Positions 14,123 to 21,438 of a DNA stretch of 40,901 nt are shown here, in pieces (positions within the stretch are counted from its first letter, which is position 1; each line of letters begins with the position of its first letter). A model generated the notes under the pieces. It saw nothing but the letters and a program-made list of their open reading frames with translations. It made no database searches and was not told the DNA's origin. Made by a program: the position numbers and the translations under genes. Source of the stretch: a virus. The stretch spans positions 1 to 40,901 of IMG/VR virus record IMGVR_UViG_3300042566_000137; one strand, 5' to 3'.

Positions 14123-14141
14123 ACTAAGTAGTCTTAAGTAG
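14123..14141. repeat. 19-bp repeat, second copy
   Basis: Exact copy of 10078-10096, located just downstream of the promoter at 14080-14108. Related AAGTAGT strings follow at 14165-14180. Confidence 0.8.
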
Positions 14142-14202
14142 ATTTATATATTATTGTATTTTATATAAGTATCTAAGTAGTTAAACTAATAAGGTGATTA
14201 CC

Positions 14203-14373
14203 ATGAGTTGCAACAAACACGATGAAGAGATGGTCTACCACTTCATGATCCAGGATGCAGTAGACTTTATTCAATTGTATGGTGTCGATAAGGTGATGGA
14301 TGATATCTATTCATGCTATCACCTACGGATGCAGAGACAGGAAAGTCAGGAGGAATTACCTTGGGTAGCGTAG
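14203..14373 (+). CDS. Small protein upstream of the primase-helicase (56 aa)
   Basis: The frame starts MSCNKHDEEMVYHFMIQDAV after AAGGTGA and ends QEELPWVA. It is acidic and helical. Its 3' end overlaps the start of the primase-helicase gene and holds that gene's ribosome binding site (AGGAGGA at 14348-14354), so the two are probably translationally coupled. The function is unknown. Confidence 0.65.
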   Translation: MSCNKHDEEMVYHFMIQDAVDFIQLYGVDKVMDDIYSCYHLRMQRQESQEELPWVA

Positions 14374-16001
14374 AATCAAACTTCTTAAAGCATATACCAT
14401 GTAATAATTGTGGGTCTAGTGACGCTAATTCACTATATGATGACGGTCACCAGTTTTGCCATGTGTGTCACACTCGTATAGCAGCCCCTAGAGCGACGAT
14501 GGAGGACATGGAAGGGCTAGGTATCTACCTAGATAAACAAACTCAACAGAGAGGCTCTATGCAAGTCCTAGAGGTATTTAAAAACACAGAGGCAGTACAT
14601 GTAGCAGAGCGTGGTATCAGCAAGGCAACTATGCACTTCTTTGGTGCAGGTTCAGACGGTAAGAATTACTACTTTCCATATTGCGATGCAGCAGGAAAGA
14701 CGGTAGCAGCTAAGACTAGGTCGATGACTGCGAAGGAGTTCAGTGTACAGGGTGATTGGAAGAGTGCGACCATGTTCGGTCAGCAGAAGTTCACTCCAGG
14801 TGGTAGGGCTATCACGATTACCGAGGGTGAGTTCGATGCCTTGGCAGTCTATCAGTTGACAGGCTCACGATTCCCTGTGGTGTCTGTGCGTAACGGTGCG
14901 TCAGCAGCACTCAAGGATTGTCGTGCCAGCTATGAGTATCTCGATTCCTTTGAGAAGATTGTAATCTGTTTTGATAACGATGAACCTGGGCAGCAAGCAG
15001 CGAATCAAGTAGCGGAATTGTTTGGTGCTAAGGCGCACATCTTCAAGTACCCTACCAAGGATCTCAAGGATGCGTGTGACTACTTGTCTACCAGTAAGAC
15101 GAAGGAGTTCGTGGATACGTGGTGGAATGCAGAGAAGTATGTACCCGACGGGATTGTATCAGGGTCTACGCTGTGGGAGCTAGTCAATCAGGCAGAGGAG
15201 AAGGCAGAGGTGATGTATCCCTACGAAGGGATCAATGATCTAACCTACGGTATCAGACTAGGTGAGCTGGTGACGGTGACTGCAGGATCAGGACTAGGTA
15301 AGTCTCAGTTCTTGCGTGAGATTGTGTGGCAGATCCTCAGTAAGACAGAAGATAATATTGGATTGATGTTCCTGGAGGAGTCGGTTAAGAAGACAGCAAA
15401 ATCATTGATGGCATTGGCAGCAAACAAACCCTTACACTTACCCGATTGTGAGGCAACAGATGAGGATATAAAAGATGCGTTTAATAGAACACTTGGAACA
15501 GATAGGCTGTATTTGTTTGATCATTTTGGTAGCACTTCCGTTGATAACATTGTCAATCGTGTGCGGTTTATGGCTAGGGGCTTGGATTGCAAATATGTTT
15601 TCGTTGATCATATCAGTATTATTGTAAGTGCTCAGGAGTCAGGAGACGAGCGTAAAGCAATCGATGAGATCATGACTAAACTGCGTATGCTGGTGCAGGA
15701 GACAGGCATTGCATTGTTTGTTGTGTCTCACCTCAAGCGTCCTGAATCTAAAGGGCATGAGGAGGGCGCAGCGACTTCATTGGCACAGCTAAGGGGGTCA
15801 GGTGCAATCGCTCAGCTCAGTGACATGGTGATCGGTTTAGAGCGTAATGGGCAGCATACTGATGCGATGGAGAGGAATACTACCTATGTGCGTATCCTTA
15901 AGAATCGATTCAGTGGGTTGACTGGGTTAGCATGTCGGTTGTTGTACAACAGAATGACAGGTCGTATGTCAGAGTTACCACCAGAGGAGAATAATTTATG
16001 A
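14361..16001 (+). CDS. Primase-helicase (T7 gp4-like)
   Basis: A bifunctional replication enzyme of 546 residues that primes lagging-strand synthesis and unwinds DNA as a ring. Visible in order are an N-terminal zinc finger with C14, C17, C33 and C36; a TOPRIM core with EGEFDALAVYQ (E155) and ICFDNDEPG (D205, D207); the Walker A GSGLGKSQ at about 309-316; the Walker B CKYVFVDHISI near 420; and SHLKRP with GSGAIAQLSDMVIGLERN in the helicase core. The TTG at 14361 is chosen because AGGAGGA lies 6 bases before it; an ATG 48 bases upstream lacks a good site. The length is close to T7 gp4 (566). Confidence 0.93.
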   Translation: MGSVESNFLKHIPCNNCGSSDANSLYDDGHQFCHVCHTRIAAPRATMEDMEGLGIYLDKQTQQRGSMQVLEVFKNTEAVHVAERGISKATMHFFGAGSDGKNYYFPYCDAAGKTVAAKTRSMTAKEFSVQGDWKSATMFGQQKFTPGGRAITITEGEFDALAVYQLTGSRFPVVSVRNGASAALKDCRASYEYLDSFEKIVICFDNDEPGQQAANQVAELFGAKAHIFKYPTKDLKDACDYLSTSKTKEFVDTWWNAEKYVPDGIVSGSTLWELVNQAEEKAEVMYPYEGINDLTYGIRLGELVTVTAGSGLGKSQFLREIVWQILSKTEDNIGLMFLEESVKKTAKSLMALAANKPLHLPDCEATDEDIKDAFNRTLGTDRLYLFDHFGSTSVDNIVNRVRFMARGLDCKYVFVDHISIIVSAQESGDERKAIDEIMTKLRMLVQETGIALFVVSHLKRPESKGHEEGAATSLAQLRGSGAIAQLSDMVIGLERNGQHTDAMERNTTYVRILKNRFSGLTGLACRLLYNRMTGRMSELPPEENNL

Positions 16002-16087
16002 CACAAGAAAGATGGCAAGAACTTGTCAAGGAAATAGCTGAGTATTATGGAACAACTGTAGAAATATATTTAAGGAGTTTTAGATGA
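15998..16087 (+). CDS. Micro-protein after the helicase (29 aa)
   Basis: An ATGA-overlapped frame encoding MTQERWQELVKEIAEYYGTT and ending EIYLRSFR, a single amphipathic helix. AGGAG lies upstream of the ATG within the helicase gene. Its stop overlaps the next start (ATGA). The chained overlaps favour a real, co-translated gene, but no function is visible. Confidence 0.45.
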   Translation: MTQERWQELVKEIAEYYGTTVEIYLRSFR

Positions 16088-16218
16088 AGAAGATTTTACT
16101 TGCAGCAACACTGATTCTAGTGTATAATAATAGTATGGCATGTGTAACGACTACTGTAGTATCAGGTGGTAAGTACGTCGTGTGTACAGTGTGTCCAACA
16201 TCTACGGTGTGCGTATGA
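16084..16218 (+). CDS. Small secreted Cys-rich protein (44 aa)
   Basis: The product has a signal peptide: MKK, a hydrophobic stretch ILLAATLILVY, then NNSMA before a Cys. The mature part has four Cys residues (C20, C35, C38, C43) in about 25 residues. The region SMAC is only a weak lipobox, so it may be a disulphide-bonded periplasmic peptide or a lipoprotein. AAGGAG lies 6 bases before the ATG. A role in lysis or superinfection exclusion is possible; neither is shown. Confidence 0.6.
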   Translation: MKKILLAATLILVYNNSMACVTTTVVSGGKYVVCTVCPTSTVCV

Positions 16219-16430
16219 TTCTACTGAAGTGGGCTGGCACTATACTCTGCTTGATAGGTATTGCTTTGACTAGCTTTAATATCTATCCTGCGAATGTAGT
16301 GTTCGGTCTAGTAGGGTCTGCACTATGGACACTAGCAGGTTTCTTGCAGCGAGATGTACCACTCTTCCTGGTGGAAGCAGTGGCAGTAGTAATCTATTTT
16401 GTAGGCATGGTGACATGGCTAATTAACTAA
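16215..16430 (+). CDS. Three-span membrane protein (71 aa)
   Basis: The product MILLKWAGTILCLIGIALTS... has three hydrophobic segments (about residues 5-20, 27-45 and 51-69), ending VGMVTWLIN. ATG 16215 is chosen because it overlaps the preceding stop as ATGA; an earlier in-frame start would run into the signal-peptide gene. Similar small three-span proteins are found in phage and bacterial genomes without a known role. It could be an accessory holin, but a clearer holin lies at 26296-26700. Confidence 0.65.
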   Translation: MILLKWAGTILCLIGIALTSFNIYPANVVFGLVGSALWTLAGFLQRDVPLFLVEAVAVVIYFVGMVTWLIN

Positions 16431-16438
16431 GGAACAAT

Positions 16439-16606
16439 ATGAGTTTGATTCAACTACCCAAAGTAATCGAGTTAGTAAACAGTTTATCTTTTAAAGTCAA
16501 CGAGTTAGAGCAGAAGGTGCAGTCGTTAATCAATCAGCAGAACAAGGTTACTGTGATTGAAGAGCCACTCGTTAATAAGAAACCTACTCTAAAGAAGAAT
16601 GATTAA
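16439..16606 (+). CDS. Short coiled-coil protein (55 aa)
   Basis: The frame MSLIQLPKVIELVNSLSFKV continues NELEQKVQSLINQQNK, a heptad-like helix, and ends in a basic tail (NKKPTLKKND). AAGGAA precedes the ATG. It overlaps the next gene by 8 bases. The function is unknown. Confidence 0.6.
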   Translation: MSLIQLPKVIELVNSLSFKVNELEQKVQSLINQQNKVTVIEEPLVNKKPTLKKND

Positions 16607-16829
16607 GATTGTATTTTGGTTCTGTGTTGGAGCACTTGGAGGATACACAGCGCACCAAGCTAAGCATACGATAGACTTAGTAAAGTGTCCTAGCTATACC
16701 ACTAAGTACGCTACATGGGTTGGTTATGTATCCTTTAATCATGACGAGGTTAGATGTTTTTGGTTAGAGAACGAACACCCCAGGAGAGTAAGAGCAGAGC
16801 CAAGAGTTAGACATGGAAGAACAGAATGA
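16599..16829 (+). CDS. Membrane-anchored small protein (76 aa)
   Basis: The N-terminus MIKIVFWFCVGALGGYTAHQA is a signal anchor or uncleaved signal, and the rest is soluble and basic (PRRVRAEPRVRHGRTE at the end). It begins 8 bases before the previous stop and ends in an ATGA overlap. It probably faces the periplasm. No family is recognised. Confidence 0.6.
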   Translation: MIKIVFWFCVGALGGYTAHQAKHTIDLVKCPSYTTKYATWVGYVSFNHDEVRCFWLENEHPRRVRAEPRVRHGRTE

Positions 16830-17101
16830 TGGTATGGAAATGTCCACCACTACATCTACCGAATTGGAGTAACAACTGGAAATGGAAACAAGAGATGAGT
16901 ACTTATGTAAGTGAGTATGAACGAGGATTAAATGCTGGTATAGCAGAGTCCTCTAGTATAATAAGTAAGTTACAGTCTGAGAACGATAAGTACAAACAGG
17001 TATTAGAATCAATTGCTAACGAGCGTGTTGAACTCAGTCATGATAAAATTAAGTGGCAGTGTGAAGACCACATTAAATGGGCGAAGGATGTATTAAAATG
17101 A
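16826..17101 (+). CDS. Helical hypothetical protein (91 aa or 68 aa)
   Basis: From the ATG at 16826 (ATGA overlap) the product begins with a Trp/Pro-rich segment (VWKCPPLHLPNWSNNWKWKQ). From an in-frame ATG at 16895 it begins MSTYVSEYERGLNAGIAESS. The rest is a helix with coiled-coil character (IISKLQSENDKYKQVLESIA). The longer start is supported by coupling, the shorter by the more conventional N-terminus. The function is unknown. Confidence 0.6.
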   Translation: MMVWKCPPLHLPNWSNNWKWKQEMSTYVSEYERGLNAGIAESSSIISKLQSENDKYKQVLESIANERVELSHDKIKWQCEDHIKWAKDVLK

Positions 17102-17313
17102 ACGAACACGAGGAATTAAAAGCTGCTGTGCGTAGCTTCTTTGAGGACTTTTTAAATGTACGAGAAGAGTCTGATAGTGGTAGAGTGTTTGCTCCAATAA
17201 CCTTATCAAGCACCAGGTGTATGATGATTGATCCGCTGTGTGATATACTACAGAAGATGAGGAAGCTATCAGGTGCAGCAGACGCACCAGAGATGGAGTC
17301 TCGGAATGATTAA
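17098..17313 (+). CDS. Hypothetical protein (71 aa)
   Basis: Starts MNEHEELKAAVRSFFEDFLN at the ATGA overlap (17098), which I prefer over an in-frame start 21 bases upstream. It is acidic at the start, with a central MMIDPLCDILQKMRKL helix. It overlaps the DUF1289 gene by 8 bases. No family is recognised. Confidence 0.6.
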   Translation: MNEHEELKAAVRSFFEDFLNVREESDSGRVFAPITLSSTRCMMIDPLCDILQKMRKLSGAADAPEMESRND

Positions 17314-17473
17314 GTCACCTTGTATAGGTAAGTGTACTTATGATATCACTATCATGAGCTGCAACGATTGCGGTAGAAACAAAGAAGAGATTAGTAATTG
17401 GTACATTATGACTGATGAACAGAAGCAGAAAGTAATTGAGCGCATTGCTAACGAAAGGTGTAATGGAAAATGA
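17306..17473 (+). CDS. DUF1289 family protein
   Basis: The product MIKSPCIGKCTYDI then CNDCGRNKEEISNWYIMTDEQKQKVI matches the DUF1289 pattern closely: SPCIGxC, a second CxxCGR, then EIxxWxxMTxEQ. Four Cys residues (C6, C10, C19, C22) suggest an iron-sulphur or zinc site. ATG 17306 is preferred over an earlier start because it begins directly at the conserved motif and overlaps the upstream stop. Its role in phages is unknown; bacterial members are often small stand-alone proteins. Confidence 0.85.
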   Translation: MIKSPCIGKCTYDITIMSCNDCGRNKEEISNWYIMTDEQKQKVIERIANERCNGK

Positions 17474-17589
17474 GCTTTACAATATACGAACCTGGTGGCA
17501 CAATGTTTATTCAATGGTTCTTTAATATGGATGAGCTTATTAAATCGATGTTAAAGAATCCACAGAATGTATATCATAGAAACGAGTAG
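17470..17589 (+). CDS. Small hypothetical protein (39 aa)
   Basis: The ATGA-overlapped frame gives MSFTIYEPGGTMFIQWFFNM and ends NPQNVYHRNE. It fills the gap before DNA polymerase, ending 30 bases ahead of that gene's ATG. It is supported only by the overlap chain and reading-frame length. Confidence 0.45.
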   Translation: MSFTIYEPGGTMFIQWFFNMDELIKSMLKNPQNVYHRNE

Positions 17590-17619
17590 GTGTTCAGAAC
17601 TAAACCAAGAAAGGATATC

Positions 17620-19269
17620 ATGAAGATAGTTCTAGACATAGAGACTAACAGTAAGCACAATAAGATATGGTTAGTAGTAACGAGAGACATTAACACAGGA
17701 GAAGTGAAATCGTGGAAGGAAGCAAGCGGATTACAAAAGTATTTGGACAGCTGCGATTTGATTATCATGCACAACGGAATCAGCTTCGACGCTCCAGTAC
17801 TGAGAGAGACATGGAAGACTTCGATAATGCCGAGCCAAGTGTGCGATACGCTCGTGTTAAGTCGCCTACTAAGTCCAAGCCTAGAGGGAGGGCATAGTCT
17901 CGATGCATGGGGTAAGCGATTAGGTTTTCCTAAAGGTGAGTTCAATGATTGGGATGGAGGCTTAACTCCAGAGATGGAAGAGTACTGTATCCAGGACACA
18001 CTAGTAACACAGAAGTTATACGAGCACTTAACAAGTGAATTGAAGTTTAATAAATTTGACCAAAGGAGCATTAATCTTGAACACAAAGTCCAAGCAATCA
18101 TCGCAAAGCAAGAAAGAAACGGTTTTAAGTTGGATGAAGTGGCAGGTATTACTCTTCTTTCAACGCTGCAGAATAAGCTGGCTGCTATTGAAAATGAACT
18201 TCAGGGTATCTTCCCAGCGAAAACAATTCAACGAGTCTCAGAAAAGACAGGGAAGCCCCTCAAAGACAAAGTCGAAGTCTTCAACCCAGGCAGTCGCAAG
18301 CAAATCGGTGAGAGGCTCATCGAGAAAGGCTGGAAGCCCAGCAGGTACACCGAAACAGGGCAACCGATCGTCGACGAAGGGACGCTAGACGGAGTAGATA
18401 TACCTGAAGCCAAAGCGATCAATGAGTATCTAATGCTACAGAAGAGGGTAGCTCAAATAGAATCGTGGCTGAAGGCAGTGGGAGAGGATGGTCGAGTACA
18501 TGGCAAGGTGATTACTAATGGTGCAGTCACTGGACGAATGACGCACATGTCACCTAACATGGCACAAGTACCAAATAGTGGAAGCCCCTATGGTGAAGAC
18601 TGTAGGGATCTATGGACTGTAGAGAAAGGATATAAGTTAGTAGGTATCGATGCTTCAGGATTGGAGTTACGAATGCTTGCTCACTATATGAAAGACGATG
18701 CATACACAAGTGAAGTCGTTTCAGGTGACATCCACACAGCAAATCAAAAAGCTGCTGGGCTTGAAACACGAAACCAAGCGAAGACCTTTATATATGCATT
18801 CCTCTATGGTGCAGGGGATGCCAAGATCGGGACGGTTGTTGGTGCTGGAGCGAAAGAAGGTAAGGAGCTTAAATCTCGTTTTCTTAAAAACACTCCGTCG
18901 CTTGAAAAACTTAGAGAACAAGTTAGTTCGATCGCTGCGAAGTCGGGAACGCTACCAGGTCTTGATGGACGTAGAGTACAGGTTAGGTCTGACCACGCAG
19001 CACTTAACACATTACTCCAGAGTGCGGGTGCGATTGTTATGAAGCAAGCTTTAGTTCTCTTGAATGATGAACTACGCAGGGCTAAGATTAACTACAAGTT
19101 CGTAGTGAATTGTCATGATGAGTGGCAAATAGAAGTTGAAGAAGGACGTGCTGAAGAAGTAGGAAAACTAGGTGTACAAGCGATTAAGAAAGCAGGAGAG
19201 TCTTTTAATATGAGATGTCCTTTAGACGGAGAATACAAGATTGGAAAGTCCTGGCGTGAAACCCATTAG
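17620..19269 (+). CDS. Family A DNA polymerase with 3'-5' exonuclease
   Basis: The replicative polymerase, 549 residues. Exonuclease motifs are DIET (D6, E8), HNGISFDAP (about 51-59) and YCIQD (Y122, D126). Polymerase motifs are A, VGIDASGLELR (D344), B, RNQAKTFIYAFLYG (about 384-397), and C, CHDEW (H499, D500, E501). ATG 17620 follows AAGGAT and gives the T7-like start MKIVLDIET; a GTG 30 bases upstream is less likely. It is about 150 residues shorter than T7 gp5, consistent with no thioredoxin-binding insertion. Its 3' end overlaps an HNH nuclease gene. Confidence 0.95.
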   Translation: MKIVLDIETNSKHNKIWLVVTRDINTGEVKSWKEASGLQKYLDSCDLIIMHNGISFDAPVLRETWKTSIMPSQVCDTLVLSRLLSPSLEGGHSLDAWGKRLGFPKGEFNDWDGGLTPEMEEYCIQDTLVTQKLYEHLTSELKFNKFDQRSINLEHKVQAIIAKQERNGFKLDEVAGITLLSTLQNKLAAIENELQGIFPAKTIQRVSEKTGKPLKDKVEVFNPGSRKQIGERLIEKGWKPSRYTETGQPIVDEGTLDGVDIPEAKAINEYLMLQKRVAQIESWLKAVGEDGRVHGKVITNGAVTGRMTHMSPNMAQVPNSGSPYGEDCRDLWTVEKGYKLVGIDASGLELRMLAHYMKDDAYTSEVVSGDIHTANQKAAGLETRNQAKTFIYAFLYGAGDAKIGTVVGAGAKEGKELKSRFLKNTPSLEKLREQVSSIAAKSGTLPGLDGRRVQVRSDHAALNTLLQSAGAIVMKQALVLLNDELRRAKINYKFVVNCHDEWQIEVEEGRAEEVGKLGVQAIKKAGESFNMRCPLDGEYKIGKSWRETH

Positions 19270-19666
19270 AGTTTGTACTGATTGTGAAGTGGAATGTTTC
19301 TGTGAAGAATTACTTCCTTTGTGGTTTGTTAAAGCAAAGAACAGTAAATACGGATATAGAAATCTTTGTATTCCGTGTTCTGTAAAAAGAACTAACTCAC
19401 ATCCTGGTACAAAAGATTGGAAAACAGATCATCAAACTAAGAAGAGATACGGAGTAGACGTTGAAACATATAAACAACGCATGGCTACGCAGTCTTCTTG
19501 TGAGATCTGTGGATCAAAGAAGGAGCTGTGTTACGACCATGACCATGTAACAATGGAGTTCAGAGGTGTACTGTGTCGTGGATGTAACAGATCTTTAGGA
19601 CAGTTGGGAGACAGTCTTGAAGGCATACTCAAAGTTGTAGATTATTTAAGGAAGGAAACACACTGA
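19256..19666 (+). CDS. HNH / endonuclease VII-like protein, next to DNA polymerase
   Basis: The product (136 residues from GTG 19256) has an N-terminal CTDCEVECF knuckle, CIPCSVKR, and then the endonuclease VII-type core: SCEICGSKKELCYDHDHVTMEF followed by RGVLCRGCNRSLG. The DHDH and the Cys pairs form the beta-beta-alpha metal site. It may be a homing nuclease lying beside a conserved replication gene, or a junction resolvase. An in-frame TTG at 19241 is an alternative start. It overlaps the polymerase end by 14 bases and the next gene by 1. Confidence 0.85.
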   Translation: MKPIRVCTDCEVECFCEELLPLWFVKAKNSKYGYRNLCIPCSVKRTNSHPGTKDWKTDHQTKKRYGVDVETYKQRMATQSSCEICGSKKELCYDHDHVTMEFRGVLCRGCNRSLGQLGDSLEGILKVVDYLRKETH

Positions 19667-19815
19667 TGGAAGAAATTAAACAAGCAGTACTGATACTCTT
19701 GCGACAAGGACAGAACCTTTCTACTATTCAGAAAGACTTGACTTATGTAGCAGAGGAATTAAAGATAGCAGCAATCTACATGCAAGCAATTAAAGAGAGT
19801 GATCTGCGACCATGA
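19666..19815 (+). CDS. Small helical protein (49 aa)
   Basis: ATG 19666 overlaps the HNH stop (TGATG), and AAGGAA lies upstream. The product MEEIKQAVLILLRQGQNLST ends AIKESDLRP. It joins the following gene by ATGA. I do not recognise a family. Confidence 0.55.
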   Translation: MEEIKQAVLILLRQGQNLSTIQKDLTYVAEELKIAAIYMQAIKESDLRP

Positions 19816-19994
19816 AGAAACTGTACGATGGAATCCCTGACAATATCGAACCTCTTGTTGTACTAGGTGATGATAATGATTACTTAGTTGTGTACACAAT
19901 CATGACGAATGAGGACACAATCGAGATGTTGGAACGGACGATACGGATTCTTAAAGAAGAAGACTTACAACCCGAAAGGTTGACGCAGCACTAA
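19812..19994 (+). CDS. Small hypothetical protein (60 aa)
   Basis: Begins MKKLYDGIPDNIEPLVVLGD and continues DNDYLVVYTIMTNEDTIEML, an acidic alpha/beta sequence. It ends just where the -35 box of the next promoter begins. The function is unknown. Confidence 0.6.
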   Translation: MKKLYDGIPDNIEPLVVLGDDNDYLVVYTIMTNEDTIEMLERTIRILKEEDLQPERLTQH

Positions 19995-20008
19995 AATTGT
20001 GGTATAAT
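19980..20008 (+). promoter_or_regulatory. Promoter for the SSB/exonuclease operon
   Basis: TTGACG (19980-19985), a 17-bp spacer and TATAAT (20003-20008), with TTGTGG before the -10 box as at the late promoters. Transcription would start near 20015; TAGGAG and ATG 20043 follow. It overlaps the end of the preceding gene. Confidence 0.88.
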
Positions 20009-20042
20009 ATATGTTGTAGTACTAACTAACTAGGAGAAATAA

Positions 20043-20462
20043 ATGGATACAAGCAAACCTTTACCGATTCAAGCAGACATTTTCTGGGCTAGTCTTACTG
20101 AGCCAAACAAGTTATCAGGAAAGTATCAAGTTGACTTGAGCAATCTAAGTAAGGAAGCTGTACGAGAATTAGAATCAATGGGTGTTACAGTTAAGAATGA
20201 TGCTAAGCGACCTGATCAAGGTTTCTTCGTAACTGCTAAGAGCAAGCTCTACCCTATCACTGCAGTAGACGAGTCTGGTAATCTCTTGAATGTGAAGATT
20301 GCTAACGGATCTAAAGCAGTAGCGTTGATTAAGACCTATCCCTATAGCTTCCAAGGCAAGAAGGGTGTTGGTGTAGGTGTCAGCAAGTTGATTATTAAGG
20401 AACTGATTGAGTACAAGCCTGAAGGTGTAAGCCTTGCAGACCTGGAAGAAGAAGCTCTCTAA
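20043..20462 (+). CDS. Single-stranded DNA-binding protein
   Basis: A 139-residue protein that probably coats single-stranded DNA during replication, as T7 gp2.5 does. The sequence reads as an OB-fold-like beta protein (PLPIQADIFWASLTEPNKLS, KSKLYPITAVDESGNLLNVK) and ends in an acidic tail (GVSLADLEEEAL), the usual partner-binding end of SSBs. It lies directly before the exonuclease gene with a TAATG overlap and has its own strong promoter, consistent with a highly expressed protein. The family is inferred from form and context. Confidence 0.8.
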   Translation: MDTSKPLPIQADIFWASLTEPNKLSGKYQVDLSNLSKEAVRELESMGVTVKNDAKRPDQGFFVTAKSKLYPITAVDESGNLLNVKIANGSKAVALIKTYPYSFQGKKGVGVGVSKLIIKELIEYKPEGVSLADLEEEAL

Positions 20463-21166
20463 TGATGAAAGCCCTCATTGATGGGGACATACTAGTGTAT
20501 CGCATAGGCTTTGCTTCTGAGAATGAAACAGAGTCTATTGCGATGGCTAGATGTAGTGAGTTCATAGAGGACTTGATTCTGTTCAATGGGTTCGGTGAGT
20601 ACCAAGGATACTTAACTGGTAAGAAGAACTTTAGGAATGAGATAGCTGTTACTGCACCTTATAAGGGTAACCGTAAGTCAGTTAAGCCTAAGCACTACCA
20701 GTTACTGAGGGACTACATGGAGTCTGCTTGGGACTTCGTTATGATTGAAGACCAAGAAGCAGATGACGCTATTGGCATTGCAGCATACGAGATGGAAGTA
20801 GGTGAGTACTGTATTTGTTCTATTGATAAAGACCTGGATATGCTCCGAGGAGACCACTATAACTTTGTCAAGGATGAACGGTACTTCATCACTGAAGAAG
20901 AAGGAATCAAGAACTTTTATAAACAGTTGCTAATGGGAGATCGAGTTGACAATATCATCGGTATCAAAGGCATTGGAACAGTTAAAGCGGAAAGGCTACT
21001 CAAAGAATGCAAAAACGAAAACGAGATGTATCTTGCTATCCTGGAAGCTTACGAAGGGAACGCAGAGAGGGTGCTGGAAAACGGAAGACTACTGTGGATA
21101 CGAAGGCAGCACAACCAATTGTGGACACCTCCAGGCTCATTGTCATTAAATGGGTGGACGCAGTAA
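20462..21166 (+). CDS. 5'-3' exonuclease (T7 gp6-like, FLAP/PIN family)
   Basis: A 234-residue nuclease likely used for primer removal and host DNA breakdown. Metal-binding acidic residues are visible in LIDGDILVYR (D7, D9), EDQEADDAIG and CSIDKDLDML, and the helix-hairpin region GDRVDNIIGIKGIGTVKAERLL follows, as in flap nucleases. It starts at the TAATG overlap with the SSB gene; the second codon is also ATG. The C-terminal 70 nucleotides overlap the next gene in another frame. It is somewhat shorter than T7 gp6 (about 300). Confidence 0.9.
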   Translation: MMKALIDGDILVYRIGFASENETESIAMARCSEFIEDLILFNGFGEYQGYLTGKKNFRNEIAVTAPYKGNRKSVKPKHYQLLRDYMESAWDFVMIEDQEADDAIGIAAYEMEVGEYCICSIDKDLDMLRGDHYNFVKDERYFITEEEGIKNFYKQLLMGDRVDNIIGIKGIGTVKAERLLKECKNENEMYLAILEAYEGNAERVLENGRLLWIRRQHNQLWTPPGSLSLNGWTQ

Positions 21167-21438
21167 GTGATGGTGGCTGGGAAGAACACGAGAAGCCTGA
21201 CATTCATGAAGTAACTACAGCAGGGTATATTGTTTCAGAAAACAAAGATGCCATCTGTATTGCTTCTACTGTGTCGGGTACATTTACCAATGCTAGGATG
21301 CATATTCCTAAAGCATGGATTAAATCTAGAAAGGTAATTAAAGTTGAAGCCCCAGTCAGCAAAAGCAAAAGGAAGAAAGTTACAGCAGTGGGTACGGGAT
21401 CAGATACTACTGCGCTTTCCAGTGCTGAGTCCCGATGA
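21094..21438 (+). CDS. Hypothetical protein overlapping two nuclease genes (114 aa)
   Basis: From GTG 21094 the product includes TSRLIVIKWVDAVSDGGWEE, a strand-rich middle (TAGYIVSENKDAICIASTVSG) and MHIPKAWIKSRKVIKVE, then a basic tail. The IPKAWIKSRKV segment is common in small phage proteins of unknown role. GGAAG precedes the GTG. Its first 73 bases overlap the exonuclease gene and its last 95 bases overlap the resolvase-like gene, each in another frame. Confidence 0.65.
   Translation: MDTKAAQPIVDTSRLIVIKWVDAVSDGGWEEHEKPDIHEVTTAGYIVSENKDAICIASTVSGTFTNARMHIPKAWIKSRKVIKVEAPVSKSKRKKVTAVGTGSDTTALSSAESR

Noticed and set aside
14058-14141. A 27-codon frame (MKNTIKKIDKEISLWYTIYR...)
   Set aside because: It coincides with the promoter at 14080-14108 and the 19-bp repeat, has no good ribosome binding site, and is more easily explained by those elements.
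17574-18101. A 175-codon - strand frame opposite DNA polymerase
   Set aside because: It is wholly antisense to a clear polymerase gene with intact exonuclease motifs and shows no recognisable protein features.
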